From positions 2,418,501 to 2,482,500 of the forward strand of contig NZ_CP022707.1 in assembly GCF_025340265.1 (NCBI RefSeq): 64,000 nucleotides of DNA, given 5' to 3'. The stretch comes from Novosphingobium sp. 9. Its GTDB lineage: Bacteria; Pseudomonadota; Alphaproteobacteria; Sphingomonadales; Sphingomonadaceae. Positions 19,584-29,533 of the stretch are shown here, in pieces. The notes beneath the pieces are model-generated. The model had not been told where the DNA came from. It was given only the letters and a program-made list of their open reading frames with translations, and ran no database searches. A program made the position numbers and the translations under genes. The number at the start of each line of letters is the position of its first letter. Positions within the stretch are counted from its first letter, which is position 1.

Positions 19584-20795
19584 ATGGAAAACGAGCGGCG
19601 CCGCCGGTATGGCGTGTTTGCAGGGCTGGCGCTGGTCGCCTGCGGCCTCGGCGGCTGGGCGATGTTCCACAAACCGGCAGACAAGGCCAAGAAGGTTCAC
19701 CCGGTTCCCGTCACCGCCGTCGCCGCCGTCCGTCGCGATCTGCCGCTGACGGTCAGCGCCCTCGGCGCCGCGCAGGCCTGGACCAGCGACACGATCTTCG
19801 CGCGCGTTAGCGGCATGCTGACCAAGGTGAACTTCACCGAAGGCTCGCAGGTTCACGCAGGACAAGTTCTCGCCGAAGTCGATCCTGCGCCTTTCCGCGC
19901 CGCACTGATGGTCGAGACCGGCACCCTGCACCGCGATCAGGCGATCCTTGCCGGAGCGGAGCGCGATCTTCAGCGCTACAAGACCCTGCTCGCCACCAAC
20001 GCCGTACCGCGTCAGACCGAGGAAGACGAAGAGGCCACGGTCGCGCAGGATCGCGCAACAGTGGAGATGGATCGCGGCAACGTCCAGACCGCGCAGATCA
20101 ACCTCAGCTGGACCCGCATCGTCTCGCCCGTCACCGGTCGCGCCGGTGTGCGTCTGGTCGATCCCGGCAACCTCGTCAGCTCCAGCGGATCGACCGCCAG
20201 TGCGCAGAGCACCGCCGCCGCGACGAGTTCGGCATCCAGCAGCAGTTCCAGCGGCAGCGGGATCGTGGTCATCAACCAGCTCCAGCCGATCGCCGTGACC
20301 TTCACCATTCCCGAAGGCCAGTTCTCGCAGCTGGCGCAGATGACCGACAGCTTCCGCAAGCCGCTGCCGGTGCAGGCCTTCGGGCAGGAAAGCCAGCAAC
20401 TGCTCGACAGCGGCCAGCTGACCATCACCGACAACAAGGTCGATCAGGCCACGGGCTCGGTCGAGCTGAAGGCGAAATTCGCCAACAGCGCCATGCACCT
20501 GTGGCCCGGCCAGTTCGTCAACGTGAAGCTGGCGACGCAGACCTTGCACGATGCCACAGTCATTCCCGATGCCGCCGTCAATCGCGGGCCGAACGGCAGC
20601 TATGCCTTCGTCGTCGGTGCCGACAACAAGGTACAGATGCGCCCCCTGACCGTGCTCGGCAGCGATGACGGGTTCACCGCCGTCAAGGCAGGCGTGAAGC
20701 CGGGCGACAAGGTCGTCGTCGATGGCCAGATGATGCTGAAAGCCGGATCGCAAGTGAAGATCACCGGATCGCAGGTGCCGGAGACCGGCGCATGA
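19584..20795 (+). CDS. RND efflux periplasmic adaptor (MdtA-like membrane fusion protein)
   Basis: About 403 aa. The N-terminal anchor GVFAGLALVACGLGGWAMF is followed by the barrel/lipoyl segment VSGMLTKVNFTEGSQVHAGQ, a helical hairpin (DQAILAGAERDLQRYKTLL) and a C-terminal membrane-proximal domain. A serine-rich stretch near residues 205-235 interrupts the region after GVRLVDPGNLV, which is unusual. ATG 19584 has GGAG 9-12 nt upstream; the frame is open to 19521. Its stop overlaps the pump start (ATGA), so the two are coupled. Confidence 0.93.
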   Translation: MENERRRRYGVFAGLALVACGLGGWAMFHKPADKAKKVHPVPVTAVAAVRRDLPLTVSALGAAQAWTSDTIFARVSGMLTKVNFTEGSQVHAGQVLAEVDPAPFRAALMVETGTLHRDQAILAGAERDLQRYKTLLATNAVPRQTEEDEEATVAQDRATVEMDRGNVQTAQINLSWTRIVSPVTGRAGVRLVDPGNLVSSSGSTASAQSTAAATSSASSSSSSGSGIVVINQLQPIAVTFTIPEGQFSQLAQMTDSFRKPLPVQAFGQESQQLLDSGQLTITDNKVDQATGSVELKAKFANSAMHLWPGQFVNVKLATQTLHDATVIPDAAVNRGPNGSYAFVVGADNKVQMRPLTVLGSDDGFTAVKAGVKPGDKVVVDGQMMLKAGSQVKITGSQVPETGA

Positions 20796-23700
20796 ATATC
20801 TCGCGCCCCTTTATCCTGAGACCGGTGGCGACAGCGCTGCTGGCCTTTGCCGTGCTGCTGGCCGGTATCGTCGCCTATTTCAGCCTGCCGGTCGCCTCGC
20901 TGCCTGCCGTCGATTTCCCGACACTTCAGATCAGCACCAGCCTGCCCGGCGGCAGCCCGACGACGATGGCCTCGAACGTGGCGACCCCGCTGGAGCGCCA
21001 GTTCTCGCTGATCCCCGGCGTCACCCAGATGACCTCCAGCAGCTCGCTGGGCTCGACCAGCATCACGCTGCAGTTCGCGCTCAGCCAGTCGGTCGAATAC
21101 GATTTCCAGCAGGTGCAGGCCGCCGTCAACGCCGCCAGCGCGCAGCTGCCCAGCAACCTTCCCGCACAACCGACGATCCGCCAGGTCAACCCGGCCGACA
21201 CGCCGATCATGGTGCTGTCGCTGACCTCGAAGACCCTGCCGATCGACACGGTGGACAACTTCGCCGACACGATCTTCTCGCAGCGCATGTCAAGCATCGA
21301 GGGCGTGGGACAAGTCACGATCGGCGGCCAGCAGAAGCCCGCCGTGCGCATCGAGATCGACCCGCGCAAGGCCGCCGCGCGCGGCCTCGACGTGAACACC
21401 ATCCGCACCAAGATCACTGCCCAGACGCTCAATTCACCCAAGGGTTCGATCAACGGCGGCCAGCAGACGCTGACGATCTATGCCAACGACCAGATTCTCG
21501 ATGCCAAGGGCTGGCGCGATCTGGTGGTCGGCTACAATCAGGGCGCAGCCGTCCACCTCTCCGATATCGGCAGCGTCAGCGATGGCGTCGAGAACAACCA
21601 GATCGGCGCGTGGATCTTCCCCGGCAAGGCTGATCCGGACAAGGAAGTGCAGGCCGGACAAGGCATCCTGCTCGTCGTCTTCAAGCAGCCCGGCGCCAAC
21701 GTGATCGATACGGTCGACCGCATCAATCAGGCGCTGCCTTCGATGGAAGCCAATATTCCGCCGGGCATTCACGTCAGCGTGCTGCGCGACGGCACCCAGA
21801 CCATCCGCGCCTCCGTGGCCGATGTGCAGAACACCATGCTGCTCACCATTGTTCTCGTGGTCGGCGTGATCTTCGTGTTCCTGCTCGACTGGCGCGCGAC
21901 GATCATCCCCAGCACCATCATCCCGCTCGCCCTGCTGGGCGCGGCAGGCGCACTGCTGTTCCTGGGCGATAGCCTCGACAACCTCTCGCTGATGGCGCTG
22001 AGTATCGCGGTGGGCTTCGTGGTGGATGACGCGATCGTCATGGTCGAAGTCATCTGGCAGAAAATGGAGCACGGCGCCCGACCGCTCGAAGCCGCACTGG
22101 CAGGCGCAGGCGAAGTGGGCTTCACCCTGCTGTCGATCACCGTCTCGCTGATTGCCGTGTTCACGCCGCTGATGTTCATGGGCGGTGTCGTCGGCCTGCT
22201 CATGCATGAATTCGCCGTGGCGCTGAGCGCTGCCGTGCTCGTCTCAATGCTGCTCACGCTGACGGTCACGCCGATGCTCTGCGGGCAGTTCCTCAAGCAG
22301 CCCAAGCCCCCGCAGCATCGATTCACGCGCGCAATGGACAACGGTTTCAAGCGCATGGAGGCCAGCTACGAGCGCGGCCTGACGTGGGTGATGGACCATC
22401 GCCTGCTGACGCTGATCGGCTTCCTTCTGACCATCGTTCTGGCAGGCGTGCTCTATGCCACCGCCAGCACCGGCTTCTTCCCTGAGGAAGACACCGGCCT
22501 GCTCGGCGGCCTGATGCAGACCGCACAATCCTCCACCTTCCCGCAGACCAAGGCGAAAGCGCAGGAAGTGGGCAGGATCATCGCTTCGGACCCTGCCGTC
22601 AGCGCAGTCGGCATGTTCGTGGGCAATGGCAGCGGCAACCAGGCCAACATGTTCATTGCGCTCAAGCCCATGTCGGAAGGGCGCAAGATCACTGCGCCCG
22701 AGATCATCGCCCGCCTGCGGCCCAAGCTCGCCAAGGTGATCGGCGCGCGGACGATCCTTCAGGCCCGTCAGGACATCAACATGGGTGGCCGTTCGGGTCA
22801 GGCGGAATACCAGTACACGCTGGCCGATGCCGACATGGACGAACTCAACACATGGTCGCCCAAGATGCTGGCGGCGATGCAGAAACTGCCCGAACTGCGC
22901 GACGTCAACTCCGATCAGCAATCGCAGGGCGCCTCGCTCAACCTCGACATTGATCGTGCCGCCGCAGCGCGCTTCGGCCTGACCCCCACCGACGTCGACG
23001 ATGCCGTCTACGAGATGCTGGGACAGGACGAGATCGCGCAGTTCTACACCCAGCAGAACAGCTATCACGTCGTCATGGAGGCGCCGCCCAAGCTGCAGGA
23101 AACGCCCGACATCCTCAATTCGATGTTCGTGCTGTCCTCCACCACCGGCAAGACCGTCCCGCTCTCGCTGTTCGTCAAGGCGACGCCTTCGGGCGGCACC
23201 CCGGTCTCGGTCAACCATCAGGGCGAATTCCCCGCCGTGACGCTCTCGTTCAACCTTGCCCCGGTGTCTCGCTCAGTCAGGCGACGGCGGCGATCGAGAA
23301 CATGCGCGATACGCTGGGCGCGCCCAATACGCTGTCCGGTGCCTTCCAGGGCAATGCGCAGGCGTTCAAGCAGTCCCTGTCCAGCGAGCCGGTGCTGATC
23401 CTGGCCGCGCTGATCGCCGTCTACGTGATCCTGGGCGTGCTCTACGAAAGCTTCATCCACCCGATCACGATCCTGTCCACCCTGCCCTCCGCGGGCCTCG
23501 GCGCCCTGCTGGCGCTGCGGCTGGCGGGCGAGGATCTGAACGTGATCGGCATCATCGGCATCATCCTGCTGATCGGCATCGTGAAGAAGAACGGCATCAT
23601 GATCGTAGACGTGGCGATGCGGCTGGAACGCGAGGAAGGGTTGAGCGCCACGGAGGCCGCCTTCAAGGCCTCGGTCCAGCGCTTCCGCCCGATCCTGATG

Positions 23701-23937
23701 ACCACGGCCTGCGCGGCGCTGGGCGGCGTGCCGATGATCCTGATGCACGGCACCGGCTCGGAATTCCGCCAGCCGCTGGGCTATGCGATCGTCGGCGGGC
23801 TGATCGTCAGCCAGATCCTGACGCTGTTCTCGACGCCGGTGGTCTACACCTACCTCGACCGGCTGCGCGGCAAGCATGCGCATGATCCTGCCCACATCGA
23901 TCCCGACCATATCCAGCCTCAGGCGGAGCCCGCATGA
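20792..23937 (+). CDS. RND multidrug efflux transporter (MdtB/MdtC-like), frameshifted
   Basis: Inner-membrane proton-driven pump, ~1048 aa when repaired. The N-terminal helix region is FILRPVATALLAFAVLLAG. The transmembrane motif SIAVGFVVDDAIVMVE carries the conserved acidic residues of helix 4. The large periplasmic loops contain IEGVGQVTIGGQQKPAVRI. The frame breaks after TLSFNLAP: GVSLSQATAAIENMRDTLGA lies in the next frame, which runs to 23937. One extra G at 23263-23264 restores it. As read, the first ORF ends at 23398. It overlaps adaptor and outer-membrane genes at both ends. Confidence 0.93.
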
Positions 23938-25364
23938 TGAACGCGTTCAAGCTCAGGGCCGCCTGCGCCCTGTCACTGACGGCCTGCCTGCTGGCGGGAT
24001 GCGCGGTGGGGCCGAACTACCACCGCCCGAGCGCCCCCGAAGCCCCGCGCTTCAAGGAAGCCGACGGCTGGGTGCCCAGCCGCCCGGCAGACGATGCCGC
24101 GCGCGGTCCGTGGTGGACGATGTTCAACGATCCGGTCCTCGATGGACTGGAAGACAAGGTCGCCACGTCGAACCAGACGGTGAAGGAATACGAAGCCGCC
24201 TGGCGCGAGGCCGCGCAGACGACCGCGGCCGCGCGCGCCACGCTGTTCCCGACGGTCGGCGCGGACCTGTCCTCGCAGCGCACGCATACCTCCGGCGCGG
24301 CCTCAAGCTCCGGCCAGTCGTCCACCGGCACCACCCACACCGCCGCGCTCGATGCCAGCTGGGTGCCCGACCTGTGGGGACAGGTGCGCCGCAATGTGGA
24401 AAGCGACAAGGCGCTTGCCGAAGCCAGTTCCGCCGATCTTGCCGATGCGAAACTGGCAGCGCAGGCCAGCCTCGCGCAGGACTATTTCGAACTGCGCGTG
24501 CTGGACGAGCAGGCCGGGGTCTATCGTCGCATGGTCGAACAGTACCAGCGGTTCCTGACGCTCACGACCAACCAGTTCAACGCGGGCACTGTCGCCCAGT
24601 CCTCGGTGATCAGCGCGAAGACGCAGCTCTATGCCGCGCAGGCCTCGCTCGTCGATCTGGGCGTGCGACGCGCGGCGATGGAGCATGCCATCGCGGTACT
24701 GATGGGCATGGCACCGGCGCAGTTCTCGCTGGCCCCGGCACCGCTCAGCCATGCCGTGCCCGTCGCGCCGGTCAGCCTGCCCTCCACGCTGCTGGAGCGC
24801 CGCCCCGACATCGCTGCCGCAGAGCGTCGCATGGCCTCGGCCAACGCGCTGGTCGGCGTCGCGGTCGCCTCCTACTTCCCGACCGTCACGCTTTCCGGCG
24901 AATACGGCAGCAGCGCCGGCAACCTCGGCAAGCTGTTCGGCGCCGCCACCAGCCTGTGGTCACTGGGCGCGGACGTGGCCGACACGATCTTCGACTTCGG
25001 CGCCCGCCATGCCAAGGAGCGCGAGGCGAAAGCGGCCTACGACCAGTCAGTCGCGACCTATCGCCAGACCGTGCTCACCGCGTTTCAGGGCGTCGAGGAC
25101 GAACTCGCGGCCCTGCGCGTCTACCAGCAGGAGAGCGATATCCTGGTCCACACGCAGGACGCCGCCCATCAGGCGGTCGTACTCGACATGGCCGAGTATC
25201 AGCAGGGCACGGTGGACTACACCACCGTTCTCACCGCGCAGGCGACCGAACTCACCGCATCGCAGAACGTCCTCACCGTGTTGCAGGACCGTCTGCAGGC
25301 AAGCGTGCTGCTGGTCGAGGATCTGGGCGGCGGCTGGCAGGCCAGCGACATGAAGGCTTCCTAA
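23934..25364 (+). CDS. Outer-membrane efflux lipoprotein (NodT/TolC family)
   Basis: 476 aa. The lipoprotein signal peptide ends in LLAGCAVGPNYHRP with the lipobox cysteine near residue 23. Typical features follow: PWWTMFNDPVLDGL near 60, coiled helices rich in Ala/Gln, and LLERRPDIAAAERRMASANA, a hallmark of the RND outer-membrane lipoprotein family. It completes the tripartite pump. The ATG overlaps the pump stop. A palindromic repeat follows immediately. Confidence 0.94.
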   Translation: MMNAFKLRAACALSLTACLLAGCAVGPNYHRPSAPEAPRFKEADGWVPSRPADDAARGPWWTMFNDPVLDGLEDKVATSNQTVKEYEAAWREAAQTTAAARATLFPTVGADLSSQRTHTSGAASSSGQSSTGTTHTAALDASWVPDLWGQVRRNVESDKALAEASSADLADAKLAAQASLAQDYFELRVLDEQAGVYRRMVEQYQRFLTLTTNQFNAGTVAQSSVISAKTQLYAAQASLVDLGVRRAAMEHAIAVLMGMAPAQFSLAPAPLSHAVPVAPVSLPSTLLERRPDIAAAERRMASANALVGVAVASYFPTVTLSGEYGSSAGNLGKLFGAATSLWSLGADVADTIFDFGARHAKEREAKAAYDQSVATYRQTVLTAFQGVEDELAALRVYQQESDILVHTQDAAHQAVVLDMAEYQQGTVDYTTVLTAQATELTASQNVLTVLQDRLQASVLLVEDLGGGWQASDMKAS

Positions 25365-25465
25365 AGCATTTTCTAATCAGGTAGAATCACCTGATGACTC
25401 GGAAAATGCGTTAAATCATAAGCTTGGAGCAGTTGGTCCGGTGCAACTGGATCAACTGCTCCAAG
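25365..25465. repeat. Two-hairpin intergenic palindromic repeat
   Basis: It starts at the efflux operon stop. Hairpin 1 has outer arms GCATTTTC (25366-25373)/GAAAATGC (25402-25409) and inner arms ATCAGGT (25376-25382)/ACCTGAT (25389-25395). Hairpin 2 is a 17-bp stem with one G:U (25423-25439 with 25449-25465; outer arm CTTGGAGCAGTT). The layout matches dispersed palindromic elements known in alphaproteobacterial intergenic regions. It may also act as transcript end for the efflux operon. Confidence 0.6.
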
Positions 25466-25554
25466 CCATAACGAAGGCTGCACATCCGGTGCGATTGGCG
25501 TTAGGGGCCTGCTGGCGTAAGGAGCAGCACCCTTTCGCACCGGACGCCACCTTC

Positions 25555-26418
25555 ATGCAACCTGCCCATCCCCTCTATCCCATCGGCATCGTCGGCACCG
25601 GCCGCGTGGCCTGCGCTCTGGCAACGACGCTCGCCGGAGCCGGGCAACTGGCGATCTGGGGCCGCGATTCGGGCAAAGCGCAAGAACTGGCGGCGCAGGT
25701 CAACGGCCAAGCCTGCGTCTCGCCCGACACAATGCTCGACAGTTGCAAGACCGTGATCCTCGCCGTCGCCGATGATGCGCTGGAACCGCTGATTGTGCAG
25801 TTCGGCTGCGGTGAGGCACTTAGCAACCCGCCGCTGGTCTGCCACGTCAGCGGCCGCAGCGGCGCTGCGCTGCTCGAACCATTGCGCAAGCGCGGGGCAC
25901 TGACCGCCGCGATCCATCCGGCGATGACCTTCACCGGCGATCCGCAGGCCGAGCGCGAACGCATGATCGGCGCCCGCTTTGCCGTGACCGCGCCCGATCC
26001 TGCCGCCCGCGAGGCCGCGCACGCGCTGGTCGCATTACTCGGCGGCGCGGCGGTGGACGTGGCCGAAGAGCACCGCGCACTGTACCACGCGGCCCTCAGC
26101 CATGCCGCGAACCACCTCGTCACTCTGCTGAGCGGCGCACAGGACATGCTGCGTGCCAGCGGCATATCCGAGCCCTCGCCGCTGCTGGCGCCGCTCATCC
26201 GCGCGGCGCTGGAGAACACGCTGGCGAAGGGTTTCGAGGCGCTCTCCGGCCCGCTGCTGCGCGGCGATAGCGGCACGATCGAAGGCCACCTCAAGGCCAT
26301 CGCAGAAAACAGCCCCCGACAGCTTCCCGCCTACCGTGCCATGGCCTCCGCCACGCTTGACGAACTGGAGCGGCAGGGCCGGGAGCCGGACGCCGCCCTT
26401 CGCGCCCGGCTCACCTGA
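25555..26418 (+). CDS. Rossmann-like/DUF2520 domain protein
   Basis: 287 aa. The N-terminal dinucleotide-binding motif IGIVGTGRVACALATTLAG is near residue 10. The C-terminal DUF2520 contains AAIHPAMTFTGDP near 120, YHAALSHAANHLVTLL near 180, then ALSGPLLRGDSGTIEGHL. The organisation resembles ketopantoate/pyrroline-carboxylate reductases, but the substrate is unknown. ATG 25555 is chosen because the frame upstream to 25441 runs through the palindromic repeat. It converges on the Rieske gene with a 15-bp gap. Confidence 0.85.
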   Translation: MQPAHPLYPIGIVGTGRVACALATTLAGAGQLAIWGRDSGKAQELAAQVNGQACVSPDTMLDSCKTVILAVADDALEPLIVQFGCGEALSNPPLVCHVSGRSGAALLEPLRKRGALTAAIHPAMTFTGDPQAERERMIGARFAVTAPDPAAREAAHALVALLGGAAVDVAEEHRALYHAALSHAANHLVTLLSGAQDMLRASGISEPSPLLAPLIRAALENTLAKGFEALSGPLLRGDSGTIEGHLKAIAENSPRQLPAYRAMASATLDELERQGREPDAALRARLT

Positions 26419-26433
26419 CGCCCTCCCCCGCCC

Positions 26434-27606
26434 TTATTGCGCCAGCTGGGCGCGTCCGGCCTCGTAGCGATCCACCAGCCACAGGTTGAACTGGCGCTGC
26501 GCCCCTTCCTGCCACGAATAACGCCCGCGCGGTGCGAACCGTGAATTGAGGCCCGCCTGCACCATCAGATCGACGTGGAGATCCTGCCCGACGATCTCGG
26601 TCACGGCCTCCTCGTTCATCTTCATCTTGAGGTCGTAAAGCTCGTCCTGCATCGCCCCTGCCGTCACCAGCGTGCCCATCGTCAGGCCATGGCTATCCGC
26701 CGCCCGCGCATCGAGGATCAGGTAGAGCACCATGTCGTTCATCACGACCATCGAAAGGCTGGGCGGCAGGTTCACGAACAGCACCCGGTTGCGCTCTTCC
26801 TCGGTCAGATCGGGGAACACCTCGAACAGAGCCTTCAGCGTCGGGTTGAAGCTGGCGTGCGGGTGGGTCGAGCCGTTCAGGCGGTAATATCCGGCAGTTC
26901 CCTCCGGCAGTTCCGGGAAGCTGGCGAGCGAGCTGGGCACGATATCGTGCAGCGGGCCGTGGTGCAGGCGATTGGCGTGATAGCCGTCGTTGTTGTTCTC
27001 GAACATCACCTTCCAGTTCCACGGATAGACCGTGGGTTCGCCCGGCTGCGGCCCCTTCAGATCGGCCACGGCATAGTTCGCCATCACCGGCTCCAGACAG
27101 GCAAGACGTGGCGCCAGCGGTTCGGCATCGGGGTCGAAGTTCACGAACAGGAAGCCGTGCCAGCTTTCCAGCTTCAGCTTGGGCAGGCTGTTCTGCGCCT
27201 TGTCGAAATTACAGGTCTTGCTCATCGCGGGCGCGGCGACCAGCCTGCCGTCGAGCGCGTAGCTCCAGTGGTGGTAGGGACACAGGAATCCGCGTGCATT
27301 GCCGCGCCCTTCGGCCACCAGCATCGCCCGGTGCTGGCACACTGCCGACATCGCGTTGAGCGATCCGTCCTGCGCGCGCGCGATGATGATCGGCTCGCCC
27401 GAATGGCTGAAAGTGTAATAGTCGCCCGTGTTTGGCACCCAGTCCTCGCGCCCGACACACAGCCATTCGCGCATGAAGATCGCCTCCTTCTCGAAGCCGA
27501 AGAACTCTTGCGAGGTATAGCAGGCAGGCGGCAGCGATTCGGCCACTTCGGTCTCGCGCACGGACGAGGCGAAGCTGTCGAAGAAGTCACGGGTCAGGAC
27601 GGTCAT
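26434..27606 (-). CDS. Rieske-type aromatic ring-hydroxylating oxygenase, alpha subunit
   Basis: 390 aa. The Rieske [2Fe-2S] ligands are C90-Q-H92 and C109-P-Y-H112. The catalytic domain has the mononuclear iron site in NNNDGYHANRLHH, with H210 and H215 as probable ligands. GGAGA stands about 11 nt before ATG 27606. No beta subunit, ferredoxin or reductase gene is nearby, so electrons must come from elsewhere. It follows the cyclase gene by 39 bp in one operon. The substrate cannot be read from sequence. Confidence 0.9.
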   Translation of the reverse strand: MTVLTRDFFDSFASSVRETEVAESLPPACYTSQEFFGFEKEAIFMREWLCVGREDWVPNTGDYYTFSHSGEPIIIARAQDGSLNAMSAVCQHRAMLVAEGRGNARGFLCPYHHWSYALDGRLVAAPAMSKTCNFDKAQNSLPKLKLESWHGFLFVNFDPDAEPLAPRLACLEPVMANYAVADLKGPQPGEPTVYPWNWKVMFENNNDGYHANRLHHGPLHDIVPSSLASFPELPEGTAGYYRLNGSTHPHASFNPTLKALFEVFPDLTEEERNRVLFVNLPPSLSMVVMNDMVLYLILDARAADSHGLTMGTLVTAGAMQDELYDLKMKMNEEAVTEIVGQDLHVDLMVQAGLNSRFAPRGRYSWQEGAQRQFNLWLVDRYEAGRAQLAQ

Positions 27607-27645
27607 CGCGAAAAGTCTCCGGTAAAATCGGGAAATGGGGAAGGA

Positions 27646-28359
27646 TCAGAGAACCAGCGCGACCGCGCGGACCGGACAGCCGGTCGCGCCGCGCACCTTG
27701 ATCGGGAAGGCCTGGATCAGGAACTGCTCGCCCGCGAGTTCCTCAAGGCGGGTCAATTGCTGAACCATGCACACGTTGTTGGAGAGCCAGATCTGGTGAG
27801 TGGGGTCCCACCACTCCTCCGGGTCGTCCATGCCGATCAGGTCGGTGGCGAACATCGTCATGCCGCGATCGACCAGCCACTGCGCGGTCTCGGTCGGCAC
27901 ATGCGGGCGGTTGCGGCCCATGTCGGCCTGCCCCCACACCTTGTCGACGCCGGTCCAGCACACGCAGGCGACATCAGGGCCGATGCGCCCGCCCGCCTTG
28001 ACTTCCGCCGCCTCGAAATCGGCGATGCTGATCGGCTCTCCCGCCTTCTTGTGGGTAAGGTCCAGCAGCAGCCCCGGCAGCATCAGGCGTTCGAGCGGCA
28101 GTTCGTCGATAGCAAGGCCGGGCTCGTGGAAGTGGCGCGGCGCGTCCAGATGCGTCCCGCAGTGTTCTGGGAACATCATCATGTGCGTTTCGTAGGACGC
28201 CTTGCCGTCGGTCATCATCGCGGTGCGCTTGAAGTTGTCCATCAGTGGGAACGTCACTGCCCAGCCGCCGCCATTGCGCATGTTCTCGAACATCGGATGG
28301 CTGAGATCGACGATGCGCCGGAAGGGCGAGATCGGGCCAGACGAAGGCAAGGCGGGCAT
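27646..28359 (-). CDS. Cyclase family (kynurenine formamidase-like) metal hydrolase
   Basis: 237 aa. The signature HCGTHLDAPRHFHEP near residue 67 matches the HxGTHxDxPxH metal-binding motif of the cyclase superfamily (formamidases, isatin hydrolases). RIVDLSHPMFENMRNGG near the N terminus is also typical. An ATG at 28368 lies too near the AGGAG; ATG 28359 is 10 nt downstream of it and is chosen. It is the first gene of the leftward operon with the Rieske oxygenase, suggesting hydrolysis of an amide or ring in an aromatic pathway. Confidence 0.87.
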   Translation of the reverse strand: MPALPSSGPISPFRRIVDLSHPMFENMRNGGGWAVTFPLMDNFKRTAMMTDGKASYETHMMMFPEHCGTHLDAPRHFHEPGLAIDELPLERLMLPGLLLDLTHKKAGEPISIADFEAAEVKAGGRIGPDVACVCWTGVDKVWGQADMGRNRPHVPTETAQWLVDRGMTMFATDLIGMDDPEEWWDPTHQIWLSNNVCMVQQLTRLEELAGEQFLIQAFPIKVRGATGCPVRAVALVL

Positions 28360-28420
28360 GGAAGGCATTCTCCTGAACGGGCTTGGCGTTCAGACTATGC
28401 GGCACACCACCTCGATGCTT

Positions 28421-28455
28421 TGCGAAACGTGCGCTGCGATTTGCGCTTGCGAAAC
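28421..28455. promoter_or_regulatory. Direct repeat, candidate AraC operator
   Basis: TGCGAAAC occurs at 28421-28428 and again at 28448-28455, a 27-bp repeat distance, in the divergent region between the cyclase operon and the AraC gene. Similar flanks (GCTT/CGCT before, GCGC after) strengthen the pairing. AraC proteins typically bind such direct repeats. Confidence 0.4.
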
Positions 28456-28531
28456 ATCGCGCAATTCATACGATTGCGGTCGGGAGATGGTGCCCCTCGG
28501 TCTTTTGAAAGGCAATCCGAGGAGGACGCAC

Positions 28532-29533
28532 ATGCCGCATAGCCGCTTCGATGCCACTGCCCTGCCCCCCGCTGCCCGGCTTTCCGGCTGGTGCGGCGCA
28601 CTGTCCGATTTCGCGATCACCACCGACTGCGCCCTCGCCTCCGCCGAAGCGCGCGAGGCCAGCGTGGCGCAGTTCCGATCCCCGCGCGGGATCAGCTTTT
28701 CCGCACTCGAAGGCGGCGCGCAGACATTCGCGCCGATGGCAGAGCGCAACGATGCCGTGTTCTGGCTGACGATGGTGACGCGCGGCACCGCGACGCTCAA
28801 GGTAGATGGCCGACCGGTCTCCGTCGCCCCCGGCGATGTGCTGTTCGCGCGGCGCGGCGCGCCCGGAGAGCTGGAAATGCACGGCGATTTCCGCATCGCC
28901 ATGGCCAATATTCCCGCCGACCTGCTCGCCCGCGCCAGTCTGGTCTCGCTGCCGGTAAACCTGATCCACCTCAAGGATGCACCCGGCCCGGTGCGCGTGC
29001 TGGGCGCCATGCTCGCCGCAGTCACCGAAAGTATCGAGCGGCTCGACGAGGCCAGCGCCCTCGCCATGGAAACAGCGCTGGTGCAACTGTTGCTCGGCAG
29101 CCTGTTCGACGATCCCGCCCGCAATCCGCTGGGCGGCCTCGCCTCGGTGCGGGCAGGCGCGCTGCGGCGCATCTGCCGCTCGATCGAGGAGAACCTGCAC
29201 GATGGCGAACTCAGCCTGTCGTCAGTCGCGAAGATGCACCGCGTCTCGGTGCGCTATGTGCAGATGCTGTTCGCCGAAAGCGGCCACACGTTTCGGGGGC
29301 ATCTGCGCACCCGGCGGCTGGAGCGCTGCCGCGAAGCGCTGGGCGATCCGCACCAGAAGAACGCCTCGCTCACCGAAATCTGCCTCAACTGGGGGTTCGG
29401 TGACAGCGCCTCGTTCAGCCGCGCCTTCCGCGAGGAATACGGCTGCACGCCCAGCAGTTACCGCAGCGAAGCGCTGGGCGCCGCCCGCAATTCCGTCGAT
29501 CGCCTGCGCAATGTCAGGCTGGTGGAGCACTAG
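28532..29533 (+). CDS. AraC family transcriptional regulator
   Basis: 333 aa. The C-terminal double helix-turn-helix includes SLSSVAKMHRVSVRYVQMLF near residue 232 and ICLNWGFGDSASFSRAFREE near 286. The N-terminal part carries a cupin-like AraC-ligand-binding region (DGRPVSVAPGDVLFARRGAPG). GAGGAGG lies about 7-10 nt before ATG 28532. Divergent orientation points to control of the cyclase-Rieske operon. Its stop overlaps the convergent aldo/keto reductase stop. Confidence 0.9.
   Translation: MPHSRFDATALPPAARLSGWCGALSDFAITTDCALASAEAREASVAQFRSPRGISFSALEGGAQTFAPMAERNDAVFWLTMVTRGTATLKVDGRPVSVAPGDVLFARRGAPGELEMHGDFRIAMANIPADLLARASLVSLPVNLIHLKDAPGPVRVLGAMLAAVTESIERLDEASALAMETALVQLLLGSLFDDPARNPLGGLASVRAGALRRICRSIEENLHDGELSLSSVAKMHRVSVRYVQMLFAESGHTFRGHLRTRRLERCREALGDPHQKNASLTEICLNWGFGDSASFSRAFREEYGCTPSSYRSEALGAARNSVDRLRNVRLVEH

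Noticed and set aside
26575..28542. 655-codon plus-strand ORF across the Rieske and cyclase genes
   Set aside because: It is a shadow of two clearly recognised minus-strand genes.
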